Below are positions 53,483 to 61,239 of a stretch of DNA of 64,000 nt, piece by piece. The stretch's first letter is position 1; each line of letters begins with the position of its first letter. This DNA comes from Pelagibius sp964472095 (GTDB lineage Bacteria > Pseudomonadota > Alphaproteobacteria > Kiloniellales > Kiloniellaceae), in NCBI GenBank assembly GCA_964472095.1, contig CAYYIV010000001.1, positions 62,001-126,000 on the forward strand, written 5' to 3'. A model generated the notes under the pieces. It did no database searches. It had not been told where the DNA came from and saw only the letters and a program-made list of their open reading frames with translations. The translations under genes and the position numbers were made by a program.

Positions 53483-53700
53483 TTACCTCTCGCCCTTCGC
53501 CAGCTTCTCCAGGAGCCGGTTCAGCTCCTTCTGCTCGCCTGGGTAATGCAGACCAGAATCCGGCGTTCGTTCTCCACGTGGAGGGTGACCAGCTTGTTGA
53601 TCAAGGCCAGGCTCTTCCTCGTCAGGCCGACCAGAGTGCCGCGGCGGTCGTCGGGGTTGGGGCGGCGCTCGGTGAGGCCAACCAGTTTCCCAATCACACC
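53483..53700 (-). pseudogene. MarR-family regulator, C-terminal remnant
   Basis: The minus-strand frame GKLVGLTERRPNPDDRRGT and TLVGLTRKSLALINKLV is the end of the wing and the dimerisation helix of a MarR-family transcription factor. The N-terminal two-thirds, including the recognition helix, are gone. A frameshift near 53545 separates ERRIL from EQKELNRLLEKLAKGER, which ends in TAA at 53483-53485. It abuts the stop of the HAD gene. It marks the right edge of the lower-GC insert. Confidence 0.75.
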
Positions 53701-54362
53701 CCCAACAACCCCGGCACCCCCGTCAGGTCCGGCAGCTCCTCGTACGGCCCGTAAGCCTTGTCCCCCGGCTCGCCGTTGCGGTTGATCCAGAGGCACCGGA
53801 TGCCGAGCGCATGGCCGGGCATGATGTCGTGGTAGAAGCCCTGGGCCACGTGGACGATCTCGTCCTTGGCGCAGCCGCAGCGGTCCAGCAGGGCGTGGAA
53901 CATGCGGTGGTCCGGCTTGTAGGCGCCGACCTCCTCCGCCAGCACGACCTGGTCGAAGGGCACGCCGATGCGGGCGCGGTTGTGCCGCATCACCGCCTGC
54001 TCGCTGTTCGACAGGATCGCCGTCCTGTAGCGCCTGCGCAGGCGCTGAAGGACCGGCGCCACGTCGTCGAAGGGCCGCGCGTCGCAGACGGCCTGGACGA
54101 CCCGCGCGCCGTCGGGCTCCGCGTAGTCGAAGCCCTGCGCCGTCAGCGCCGTCTCCAGGCTGCTGCGCAGGACGGCGTTCAGAGGCCGGAAGTCCGGCGA
54201 CGCCTGCATCTGCCGCTCGCGCGCCCCGGCTGCCGCGATCACCGCGTCGGCGGCCGCGGCGTCGCCGCCCTTGTCCGCCACGACGGCGCGGATCGCCGCC
54301 TGCTTGCCGGCGCTGTAGGCGACCAGGGTGTCATAGCAGTCGAAGGTGACGAACTTGATCAT
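53694..54362 (-). CDS. Haloacid dehalogenase, type II-like
   Basis: A 222-residue HAD-superfamily hydrolase of the L-2-haloacid dehalogenase group. The nucleophile is in FVTFDCYDTL; the later SNSEQAVMRHN and GAYKPDHRMFH motifs supply the Ser/Thr and Lys. GHALGIRCLWINRNG near the end is typical. Real dehalogenation is possible, but many such proteins act on phosphoesters. ATG 54362 starts at the nucleophile strand; the longer frame is unlike the family. The gene ends at the MarR remnant. Confidence 0.85.
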   Translation of the reverse strand: MIKFVTFDCYDTLVAYSAGKQAAIRAVVADKGGDAAAADAVIAAAGARERQMQASPDFRPLNAVLRSSLETALTAQGFDYAEPDGARVVQAVCDARPFDDVAPVLQRLRRRYRTAILSNSEQAVMRHNRARIGVPFDQVVLAEEVGAYKPDHRMFHALLDRCGCAKDEIVHVAQGFYHDIMPGHALGIRCLWINRNGEPGDKAYGPYEELPDLTGVPGLLGV

Positions 54363-54642
54363 GGCCTCTTGGTCCTCGAAGCTGCGGGAGACGGCGGCGA
54401 CATTATCCACCCCCGCGCCGCTGTTGGAAGCCTGCCGCCGGGCTGCACTACCCGCAAAAGCTGTGGCTGCAATCCCTCTCCCGCCCCGCCCCGCCCCGCG
54501 CTATACTCGCCGCCTCGCCCTGGTTCCGCTGCCCCTGTTTGCACCCGGCCCTCCCGCCCAGCGCGGTCGGCCGGAGGTTTCGGCCGGGCGCGCCGTTGCG
54601 CGGTCCGCCTGTCCGTGTTCATGAAAAAGGGGGGAACGATCC

Positions 54643-55281
54643 ATGCGCGCGTCTATCCTGATCATTGTCACCGCCTTCTGCCTCTTCGCCTGGAGCGAAG
54701 CCGCCGAGGCGGCGGAGAACAGCCTCCTCGTCGGCACCTGGACGGCCGAGGACCCGGACTCCGGCGAGCAGGAGCAGCTCATCATCACACCCGAGACCCT
54801 GCAGTTCGGCGTCGACGAACCGCAGATCCCCTATACCGCGCAGGGCAGTGGCGGGTTCTACGAGATCTTCATCGGCGGCCCGGGCAACCTGCCGGCGCGC
54901 TTCACCTTCCGCGACGCCGACACCGCCGAGCTGGCGGTGCCCGGCGGGCCGACCATCGCGCTGACCCGCGCGGCCGCAGCGGCAGAGGTCGCGCCGGCGG
55001 CCGCAGACGACGGCAGCGGGGGCGGCAGCGGGGGCGGCTCCCTGCTGGACGAGATGACCGCGGCGCTGCTGCCGCACGGCGTCACCACGCGCTTCGAACC
55101 GCTGGACCAGAGCCTCGAGGACCTGCTCTCGGCCGGCTGGAAGCTGGACCAGGCCGGCGGTGCCTCCGGCGGCTTCACCCTGCTGCTGTCGAACGGCGCC
55201 ACGCGGGCGCTCTGCGTGCTGGTGCCGAAGGATCTCGGCCAGGCGGACACCGCGCTCAGCGACTGCCGCCGGCTGAACTGA
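54643..55281 (+). CDS. Secreted protein of unknown function
   Basis: A 212-residue exported protein: signal peptide ILIIVTAFCLFAWSEAAEA, then a small beta-rich domain (LLVGTWTAEDPDSGEQEQL), a Gly/Ser linker (GSGGGSGGGS) and a helical/beta C-terminal domain ending with two cysteines (ALCVLV, LSDCRRLN). No named family recognised. The linker suggests two independently folded domains. It is divergent from the HAD gene. Confidence 0.65.
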   Translation: MRASILIIVTAFCLFAWSEAAEAAENSLLVGTWTAEDPDSGEQEQLIITPETLQFGVDEPQIPYTAQGSGGFYEIFIGGPGNLPARFTFRDADTAELAVPGGPTIALTRAAAAAEVAPAAADDGSGGGSGGGSLLDEMTAALLPHGVTTRFEPLDQSLEDLLSAGWKLDQAGGASGGFTLLLSNGATRALCVLVPKDLGQADTALSDCRRLN

Positions 55282-55468
55282 GCGCGCGGGCGAAGAGGCG
55301 GCCGCCGCTTTCGCCTCTGCGGCTTACCGGGCGGCTTTCCGCCGCTTTCGCTCGGACTTTCTCTGGGACTTTCTCTGGGGCCTTCCGGGGTTCCGCTTGC
55401 GGCGGCGCCGGGTGGGTCGTTAGAGTCCCGTCGTTCCGCTTCCCCCGATCATCCGAGCAGCAGCGCCC

Positions 55469-56860
55469 ATGACCTTCGACCTCGCGACGATTCTCCAGGA
55501 GCGCCAGGGCGAAAAATACGCGCTGAGCGAGAAGCACCTGAACGCGCAGCTGGTGCGGGTCCTGAGGACCCTCGGCTACGACGTGAACTTCGTGCGCGGC
55601 GAAGGCGCACACCTCTACGACATCACCGGGCGGCGCTACCTCGACCTCCTCAGCGGCTTCGGCGTCTTCGCCCTCGGCCGCAACCACCCCGCCGTCGCCG
55701 CCGCGCTGCGCCAGGTGCTGGAGGCGCAGCTGCCGGGCCTGGTGCAGCTCGACGTCTCGCTCCTCGCCGGCGTGCTGGCGGAGAAGCTGCTGGCCCGCCT
55801 GCCGGGGCTCGAGCGCGTGTTCTTCTGCAACTCCGGCACCGAGGCGGTCGAGGCCGCCATCAAGTTCGCCCGCATGGCGACCGGCCGGCCGAAGATCCTC
55901 TATTGCACCAATGCCTTCCACGGCCTGACCTACGGCGCCCTGTCGCTGAACGGCACGGAGGTCTTCCGCAAGGGCTTCGGCCCGCTGCTGCCGGACTGCG
56001 TGAAGGTGCCGTTCAACGACCTGCCCGCCCTGGAGGCGGCGCTGAAGGGCGGCCAGGTCGCCGCCTTCATCGTCGAGCCGATCCAGGGCAAGGGCGTCTA
56101 CCTGCCCGACGACAGCTACCTCGCCGAGGCGGCGCGCCTGTGCAAGCGCCACGGCGCGCTGTTCATCGCCGACGAGATCCAGACCGGGCTCGGCCGCACC
56201 GGGCGCTTCCTCGCCTGCGAGCATTATGGTGTGGAGCCCGACATGGTGCTGCTGGCCAAGGCGCTCTCCGGCGGCTACGTGCCGGTCGGTGCCGTCGCCC
56301 TGAAGCATTGGATCTTCGCCAAGCTGTTCGACCGCATGGACCGCGCGCTGGTGCATGGCTCCACCTTCGCCAAGAACGACATGGCCATGGCCGCCGGCAT
56401 CGCCACGCTGGAGGTGCTGGAGGAGGAGAAGCTCATCGAGCGCGCCGACGCCACCGGCAAGGCCTTGCTGGCCGAGCTGCAGTTGCTCGCCGGGAAACAC
56501 GAGTTGCTGAAGGACGTGCGCGGCGAGGGACTGATGATCGGCCTCGAGTTCGGGGCGCCGAAGAGCCTGAAGCTGAAAGCCGCCTGGCACCTGATGGACA
56601 GCGCCCGGCGCGGCCTGTTCTGCCAGATGATCCTGATCCCGCTGCTGCGCGACCACCAGGTGCTGTGCCAGGTTTCCGGCGACGACAACTACATCATCAA
56701 ACTGCTGCCGGCGCTGACCATCGACGCGGCCGACTGCCAGTGGATCGTCGAGGCCTTCGACAAGGTAGTCGGCGATTGCCACCAGATCGGCGGCGCGGTC
56801 TGGGACCTCGGTCGCTCGCTCGCCAAGCACAGCCTGAAGGCGCGCGCTGGCGCGGCCTGA
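55469..56860 (+). CDS. Class III PLP-dependent aminotransferase
   Basis: A 463-residue fold-type I aminotransferase annotated as 'aspartate aminotransferase family protein'. It has FCNSGTEAVEAAIKFAR, FIADEIQTGLGRTG and the PLP lysine in LLAKALSGGYVPVGA. It is close to ornithine/acetylornithine-type enzymes, but unusual subgroup features (long N-terminal arm, C-terminal SLKLKAAWHLMDSARR) leave the amine donor open; no operon partner helps. Confidence 0.88.
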   Translation: MTFDLATILQERQGEKYALSEKHLNAQLVRVLRTLGYDVNFVRGEGAHLYDITGRRYLDLLSGFGVFALGRNHPAVAAALRQVLEAQLPGLVQLDVSLLAGVLAEKLLARLPGLERVFFCNSGTEAVEAAIKFARMATGRPKILYCTNAFHGLTYGALSLNGTEVFRKGFGPLLPDCVKVPFNDLPALEAALKGGQVAAFIVEPIQGKGVYLPDDSYLAEAARLCKRHGALFIADEIQTGLGRTGRFLACEHYGVEPDMVLLAKALSGGYVPVGAVALKHWIFAKLFDRMDRALVHGSTFAKNDMAMAAGIATLEVLEEEKLIERADATGKALLAELQLLAGKHELLKDVRGEGLMIGLEFGAPKSLKLKAAWHLMDSARRGLFCQMILIPLLRDHQVLCQVSGDDNYIIKLLPALTIDAADCQWIVEAFDKVVGDCHQIGGAVWDLGRSLAKHSLKARAGAA

Positions 56861-57194
56861 AGCCGCAGCAAATCGGCAGGCGACGGAACCGCAGGCTGCC
56901 GTGCGGCGTTACGAAGACCCGCACACGCTGTTCCAGTGCGATGCCCTATGCTTTGCCAGAAAGCGAGATCCTTTTGCTTCTCCACCGCTTCACCGGCCAG
57001 ATAGACGGGCTGGTCCGCATCCACCCTCTCTCAAATGCAATCCAAGGCGGTCGCGGCCGGTCCGTTTCCCTGCAGGATGCAGCACCTGCGGTACAGTCGT
57101 TTGGAAGGATGCTACCTGGAGTCGGAATCTGCCTTGCCTTGCCCCGGATGCGCCTCAGTTTCGCCGTAAGCGGTAGCGTATTCTAGGCGTTATC
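56861..57194. other. 334-base gap with a weak small frame
   Basis: A frame starting at ATG 56941 (MPYALPESEILLLLHRF) could encode about 81 residues to 57186, but it has no Shine-Dalgarno and no match to a family I know. Otherwise the gap holds no hairpin or repeat. It must carry the promoter of the PAS gene. Confidence 0.3.
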
Positions 57195-57725
57195 ATGATA
57201 GAGCAAATCTCCATGGCAACGCCCGCTTCCTTCTCCCTGCCAGAAGGCGCATCACCGAAAATCGAGGTGTTGTACGACTACTGGCAATCCATCCATCCGG
57301 CCGGCGGCGGGCTGCCCGGGCGCCGTCATCTCGACCCTGTCGACATTCCCGAACTGCTGCCCAACATCTGGATGTTCGACGTGCGGCGCGCGCCGCTGCG
57401 CTTCCGCTTCCGCCTCGTCGGCACCGAGATCGTGAAGTTCACCGGCCGCGACGTCACTGGCCGCTGGCTCGACGAGATCTACCCGGACTATGAGAATACC
57501 GAGGCCTTCCGCACGCACCGGGCGTGTGCCGAGAGCGGCCGGCCCTGCTACCGCAGGAGCGGCGTGCTGTCCAACCTCGGGCGCAACGACGTCGAGGCCG
57601 AGCGCCTCTACCTGCCGCTGGCCGAGAACGGCCGAGAGGTCGACATCGTGCTGGTGATGACCCTCTACTCCTGCGACGCGCCGCCGTCGCGCCGGCAGCA
57701 GCAGCCCTCTCGGCGGAGGCCCTAG
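57195..57725 (+). CDS. PAS-domain protein (PAS_5 type)
   Basis: A 176-residue protein. The central YWQSIHPAGGGLPGRRHLDP and IWMFDVRRAPLRFRFRLVGT are typical of the alphaproteobacterial PAS_5 (COG5388) family of stand-alone PAS proteins. It has no output domain, so it probably acts as a ligand- or partner-binding regulator. The start may be ATG 57195 or ATG 57213. A 22-base tandem repeat begins at its stop. Confidence 0.8.
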   Translation: MIEQISMATPASFSLPEGASPKIEVLYDYWQSIHPAGGGLPGRRHLDPVDIPELLPNIWMFDVRRAPLRFRFRLVGTEIVKFTGRDVTGRWLDEIYPDYENTEAFRTHRACAESGRPCYRRSGVLSNLGRNDVEAERLYLPLAENGREVDIVLVMTLYSCDAPPSRRQQQPSRRRP

Positions 57726-57726
57726 C

Positions 57727-57828
57727 GGAAGTCTCGCGATCCTTTAGTGGAAGTCTCGCGATCCTTTAATGGAAGTCTCGCGATCCTTTAATGGAAGTCT
57801 CGCGATCCTTTAATGGAAGTCTCGCGAC
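57727..57828. repeat. 22-bp tandem repeat array, about 4.6 copies
   Basis: The unit GGAAGTCTCGCGATCCTTTAAT (22 bases, split here as 57749-57770) occurs at 57727, 57749, 57771 and 57793, with one base changed in the first, and a truncated fifth copy at 57815-57828. The array starts at the PAS stop codon and contains the stop and last codons of dnaE2 on the other strand. It is a minisatellite and not a CRISPR array. Confidence 0.97.
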
Positions 57829-60800
57829 TTGGGGATCGGGTTCACGTCGCGGGGATGGCGCCGGAGGTCGGGGCGGTGATCGCGGGTCGGGCGCTTCACC
57901 TCGTCGGCGCGGGCCGGCTCGCTCGCCATGACCGGGCCCGGCTTCAGTTCGGCCAGGCGGTGGGTGAGATCGCTCAGTTCCTCCGCCACCACGTGGATCA
58001 CCAGGCCCTCGCGCTGCAGCCGGCCGCGCACGGCGAGCAGGCTCGCCTTCATGACGACGGCGCGGTAGCGCTCGAAGACCGCCGGCCAGACGATGACGTT
58101 GGCGATGCCGGTCTCGTCCTCCAGCGTCGCGAAGATGACGCCGCTGGCGCTGCCCGGGCGCTGACGCACCAGCACCAGGCCGGCCACCTGCACGGTCTTG
58201 CCGGGCTTCAGCTCGGCCAGTTGCATGGATTCGACGATGCCCTCCCTCGCCAGGCTCTCGCGCAGGAAGGCCAGCGGGTGCGCCTTCAGGGAGAAGCGCA
58301 GCGCGAGGTAATCGTCGACGACGTGTTCGCTCAAGCCCATCCGCGGCAGCGCAACCTCGGGCTCGGCGCCGCGGTCCTCGATGCCGGCGGCGGCGAAGAG
58401 CGGCAGCGGCGCGCTCTTCTTCCGCTCGCCCGGCAGGCGCTTCACCGCCCAGAGCGCCTCGCGCCGCGCGAGGCCCTGGGAGCGGAAGGCATCGCCGCGC
58501 GCCAGGGCCTCCAGCGCCAACGGCTTCAGGCCGGCGCGGCGCCACAGCGCCAGCGGGTCGGGATAGCCCTCGCCGCGCGCGGCCAGGAGGGCGCCGGCAT
58601 CTTCTTCCGCGAGCCCCTTCACCTGGCGCAGGCCGAGGCGCAGCGCAAAACCTTCGCCGTCCGAGGCGGGCTCCAGCGTGCAGTCCCAGCCGCTGGCGTT
58701 CACGTCGGGCGCGCGGATCTCGACGCCGTGCTCGCGGGCATCGCGGATGATCTGCGCCGGCGCGTAGAAGCCCATGGGCTGGCTGTTCAGGAGCGATGCT
58801 GCGAAGACCGCCGGGTAGTGGTGCTTCATCCAGGCGGAGACGTAGACCAGCAGTGCGAAGCTCGCCGCGTGGCTCTCCGGGAAGCCATAGGTGCCGAAGC
58901 CCTCGATCTGCTTGAAGCAGCGCTCGGCGAAGTCGGCTTCGTAGCCGCGCGCGACCATGCCCTGGATGAACTTGTCGCGGAAGGTGTGGATGTTGCCGAG
59001 GCGCTTGAAGGTTGCCATGGCGCGGCGCAGGCGGTCGGCCTCGGCCGGCGTGAAGCCGGCGCCGACAATGGCGATCTGCATGGCCTGCTCCTGGAACAGC
59101 GGCACGCCGAGGGTCTTCTCCAGCACCCGACGCAGCCCCTCGGAGGGATAGTCGACGCGCTCCTTGCCGTCGCGCCTTCGCAGGTAGGGATGCACCATGT
59201 CGCCTTGGATCGGCCCCGGGCGCACGATGGCCACCTCGATCACCAGGTCGTAGAACTTCTTCGGCTTGAGGCGCGGCAGCATCGACATCTGGGCGCGGCT
59301 TTCGACCTGGAACACGCCGATGGAATCGGCGCGCGAGAGCATCTTGTAGACTTCCGGGTCCTCCGACGGCACCGAGGCGAGCGTGAGGTCGCGGCCGTAG
59401 TGCCGGCGCAGCAGCGCGAAGCCCTTGCGCAGGCAGGTCAGCATGCCGAGCGCCAGGACGTCGACCTTCAGGATGCCGAGGGCGTCGAGGTCGTCCTTGT
59501 CCCACTCGATGACCGTGCGGTCCGCCATCGCCGCGTTCTCGATCGGCACCACCTCCGAGAGCGGGCTCTGGGTCATGACGAAGCCGCCGACGTGCTGCGA
59601 GAGGTGGCGCGGAAAGCCGATCAGCATGTGGGTGAGCGCCAGAGCCTGGGCGAGACGGCGGTCATCCGGATCCAGGCCCAGTTCGCGCACCGACGTCTCC
59701 TCGACCCCCTCGCGGCTCCAACCCCAGATGGCGCCGGCCAGCGCGGCAATGGTGTCGACGGAGAGCCCCATGACCTTGCCGACCTCGCGCATCGCCCCGC
59801 GCGAGCGGTAGCAGATCACCGTCGCGGTCAGCGCCGTGCGCTCGCGGCCGTACTTGGCGTAGATGTACTGCATGACCTCTTCGCGGCGCTCGTGCTCGAA
59901 GTCGACGTCGATGTCGGGCGGCTCCTGGCGCTCGGCGGAGACGAAGCGCTCGAACAGCAGGTTCATGCGCGCCGGGTCGACCTCGGTGATCCCCAGGCAA
60001 TAGCAGACCGCGGAGTTGGCGGCTGAGCCGCGGCCCTGGCAGAGGATGCCCTTGGCGCGGGCGAAGCGCACCACGTCCTCGACGGTGAGGAAATAGCACG
60101 CATAGTCGAGCTGGCCGATGAGGTCGAGCTCGTGGCGGACCGCCTGGGCCACGCTCTCCGGCACGCCCGCCGGGTAGCGCCTTCGGGCGCCGATCCAGGC
60201 GAGGTATTCCAGCTCCTGCTGCGGCGTGCGGCCGTCGGTGGTCAGCTCTTCGGGGTAGTCGTGCCGCAGCGCCTCCAGCGAGAAGTTGCAGCGCCCGGCA
60301 ATCGCCAGCGTGTTCGCCAGCGCCTCCGGATAGGCGCGGAAGAGATGCGCCATGTCCTCCGGCCGCTTCAGGTAACGCTCGGCGTTGGCGTCGAGACGGT
60401 AGCCGGCTGCGTCGATGGTGCAGTGCTCGCGGATGCAGGTGACGACGTCGAGCAGCGGCTTGCGGCTCGCCAGGTGCATCCGCACGTCGTTGCAGGCGGC
60501 GAGCCCGACGCCGACATCCCTGGCGAGCGCGGCCAGCGTCGCGAGACGCCTTGTGTCGTCGCCCCGGTAGAGCGCCCGGGCGCCGAGGAAGACATCGCCG
60601 GGGAAAGCCGCAGCGAGGCGCCGCAAGCCCGCTTCGATATTCCCCTCCGGCAGCACCACGAAGACCTGGCCTTCTCCGTGCGCGATCGCCTCGTCGAGGG
60701 AGAACAGGCAGTGGCCCTTCTCCGCGCGGCGCTTGCCCAGGGTGAGCAGGCGGCAGAGCCGCGCGTAGGCGGCGCGGTCGATCGGGAAGCAGAGCAGTTC

Positions 60801-61025
60801 CGGCCCGTCCTGGGGGACGAGGCGTGCGCCGACGATGAGCGGGATGCCGACCTCCTTCGCCGCCACATGCGCGCGCACCACCCCGGCCACGGAGTTGCGG
60901 TCGGCGATGGCCACCGCCGGCAGCCCGAGCGCCGCCGCCCCCATCACCAGCTCCTCCGGATGCGAACCGGAGCGCAGGAAGGAATAGTTGCTGGTCACCT
61001 CGAGAGGGACGTAGGTGGGGGTCAT
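57810..61025 (-). CDS. dnaE2: Error-prone DNA polymerase III alpha subunit DnaE2 (ImuC)
   Basis: A 1071-residue C-family polymerase of the translesion (SOS) type that works with ImuA and ImuB. The N-terminal PHP domain (VTSNYSFLRSGSHPEE, AIADRNSVAG), palm motif PDIDVDFEHERREEVM with the catalytic aspartates and the C-terminal OB region are intact. The last residues (SRDFH) are encoded by a copy of the 22-bp tandem repeat, so array length can alter the C-terminus. The ATG at 61025 overlaps the DUF559 remnant's stop by four bases. It is expected to be LexA-regulated with imuAB. Confidence 0.95.
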   Translation of the reverse strand: MTPTYVPLEVTSNYSFLRSGSHPEELVMGAAALGLPAVAIADRNSVAGVVRAHVAAKEVGIPLIVGARLVPQDGPELLCFPIDRAAYARLCRLLTLGKRRAEKGHCLFSLDEAIAHGEGQVFVVLPEGNIEAGLRRLAAAFPGDVFLGARALYRGDDTRRLATLAALARDVGVGLAACNDVRMHLASRKPLLDVVTCIREHCTIDAAGYRLDANAERYLKRPEDMAHLFRAYPEALANTLAIAGRCNFSLEALRHDYPEELTTDGRTPQQELEYLAWIGARRRYPAGVPESVAQAVRHELDLIGQLDYACYFLTVEDVVRFARAKGILCQGRGSAANSAVCYCLGITEVDPARMNLLFERFVSAERQEPPDIDVDFEHERREEVMQYIYAKYGRERTALTATVICYRSRGAMREVGKVMGLSVDTIAALAGAIWGWSREGVEETSVRELGLDPDDRRLAQALALTHMLIGFPRHLSQHVGGFVMTQSPLSEVVPIENAAMADRTVIEWDKDDLDALGILKVDVLALGMLTCLRKGFALLRRHYGRDLTLASVPSEDPEVYKMLSRADSIGVFQVESRAQMSMLPRLKPKKFYDLVIEVAIVRPGPIQGDMVHPYLRRRDGKERVDYPSEGLRRVLEKTLGVPLFQEQAMQIAIVGAGFTPAEADRLRRAMATFKRLGNIHTFRDKFIQGMVARGYEADFAERCFKQIEGFGTYGFPESHAASFALLVYVSAWMKHHYPAVFAASLLNSQPMGFYAPAQIIRDAREHGVEIRAPDVNASGWDCTLEPASDGEGFALRLGLRQVKGLAEEDAGALLAARGEGYPDPLALWRRAGLKPLALEALARGDAFRSQGLARREALWAVKRLPGERKKSAPLPLFAAAGIEDRGAEPEVALPRMGLSEHVVDDYLALRFSLKAHPLAFLRESLAREGIVESMQLAELKPGKTVQVAGLVLVRQRPGSASGVIFATLEDETGIANVIVWPAVFERYRAVVMKASLLAVRGRLQREGLVIHVVAEELSDLTHRLAELKPGPVMASEPARADEVKRPTRDHRPDLRRHPRDVNPIPKSRDFH

Positions 61026-61147
61026 GCTTCAACCCCACCAGCGGCACCCCCACCCTCGACCTGGCGGCGGCGGCGTATCGCCGACCAAAGGCGCAGCTCC
61101 GCATCGGTCGCGTTGCTTCGGAGTTGTCGTGCGTTCTTTGATGCCAT
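61022..61147 (-). pseudogene. DUF559-type endonuclease N-terminal remnant
   Basis: A 41-residue frame, MASKNARQLRSNATDAELRL plus WSAIRRRRQ, matches the conserved N-terminus of DUF559 proteins (ARxLRxNATDAExxLW). It ends abruptly in a Gly/Ala-rich tail overlapping the dnaE2 start (ATGA). The rest of the gene is absent, so it is a fragment inserted between imuB and dnaE2. It could still be translated and couple to dnaE2. Confidence 0.7.
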
Positions 61148-61180
61148 GGTTGGAGCTCCGGTTTGAAAGGACGGAGGTTC

Positions 61181-61216
61181 ACCCCCACCCCAACCCTCCC
61201 CATCAAGGAGAGGAGG
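61181..61216. repeat. Alphaproteobacterial CCTCCCC/GGAGAGG repeat
   Basis: A run of ACCCCCACCCCAACCCTCCC followed by CATCAAGGAGAGGAGG is a near-palindrome of a kind abundant in alphaproteobacterial intergenic DNA. It lies just upstream of the DUF559 remnant, where such repeats often occur. Confidence 0.6.
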
Positions 61217-61239
61217 TTTCCAGCGGGCCGCGGCCTGCA

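Noticed and set aside
54480..54500. CCGCC/CCCCG short repeat upstream of the secreted protein
   Set aside because: Simple GC-rich low complexity, too short to be meaningful.
57727..57828. Possible CRISPR array
   Set aside because: The 22-base units are directly adjacent with no spacers, and no cas genes are present.
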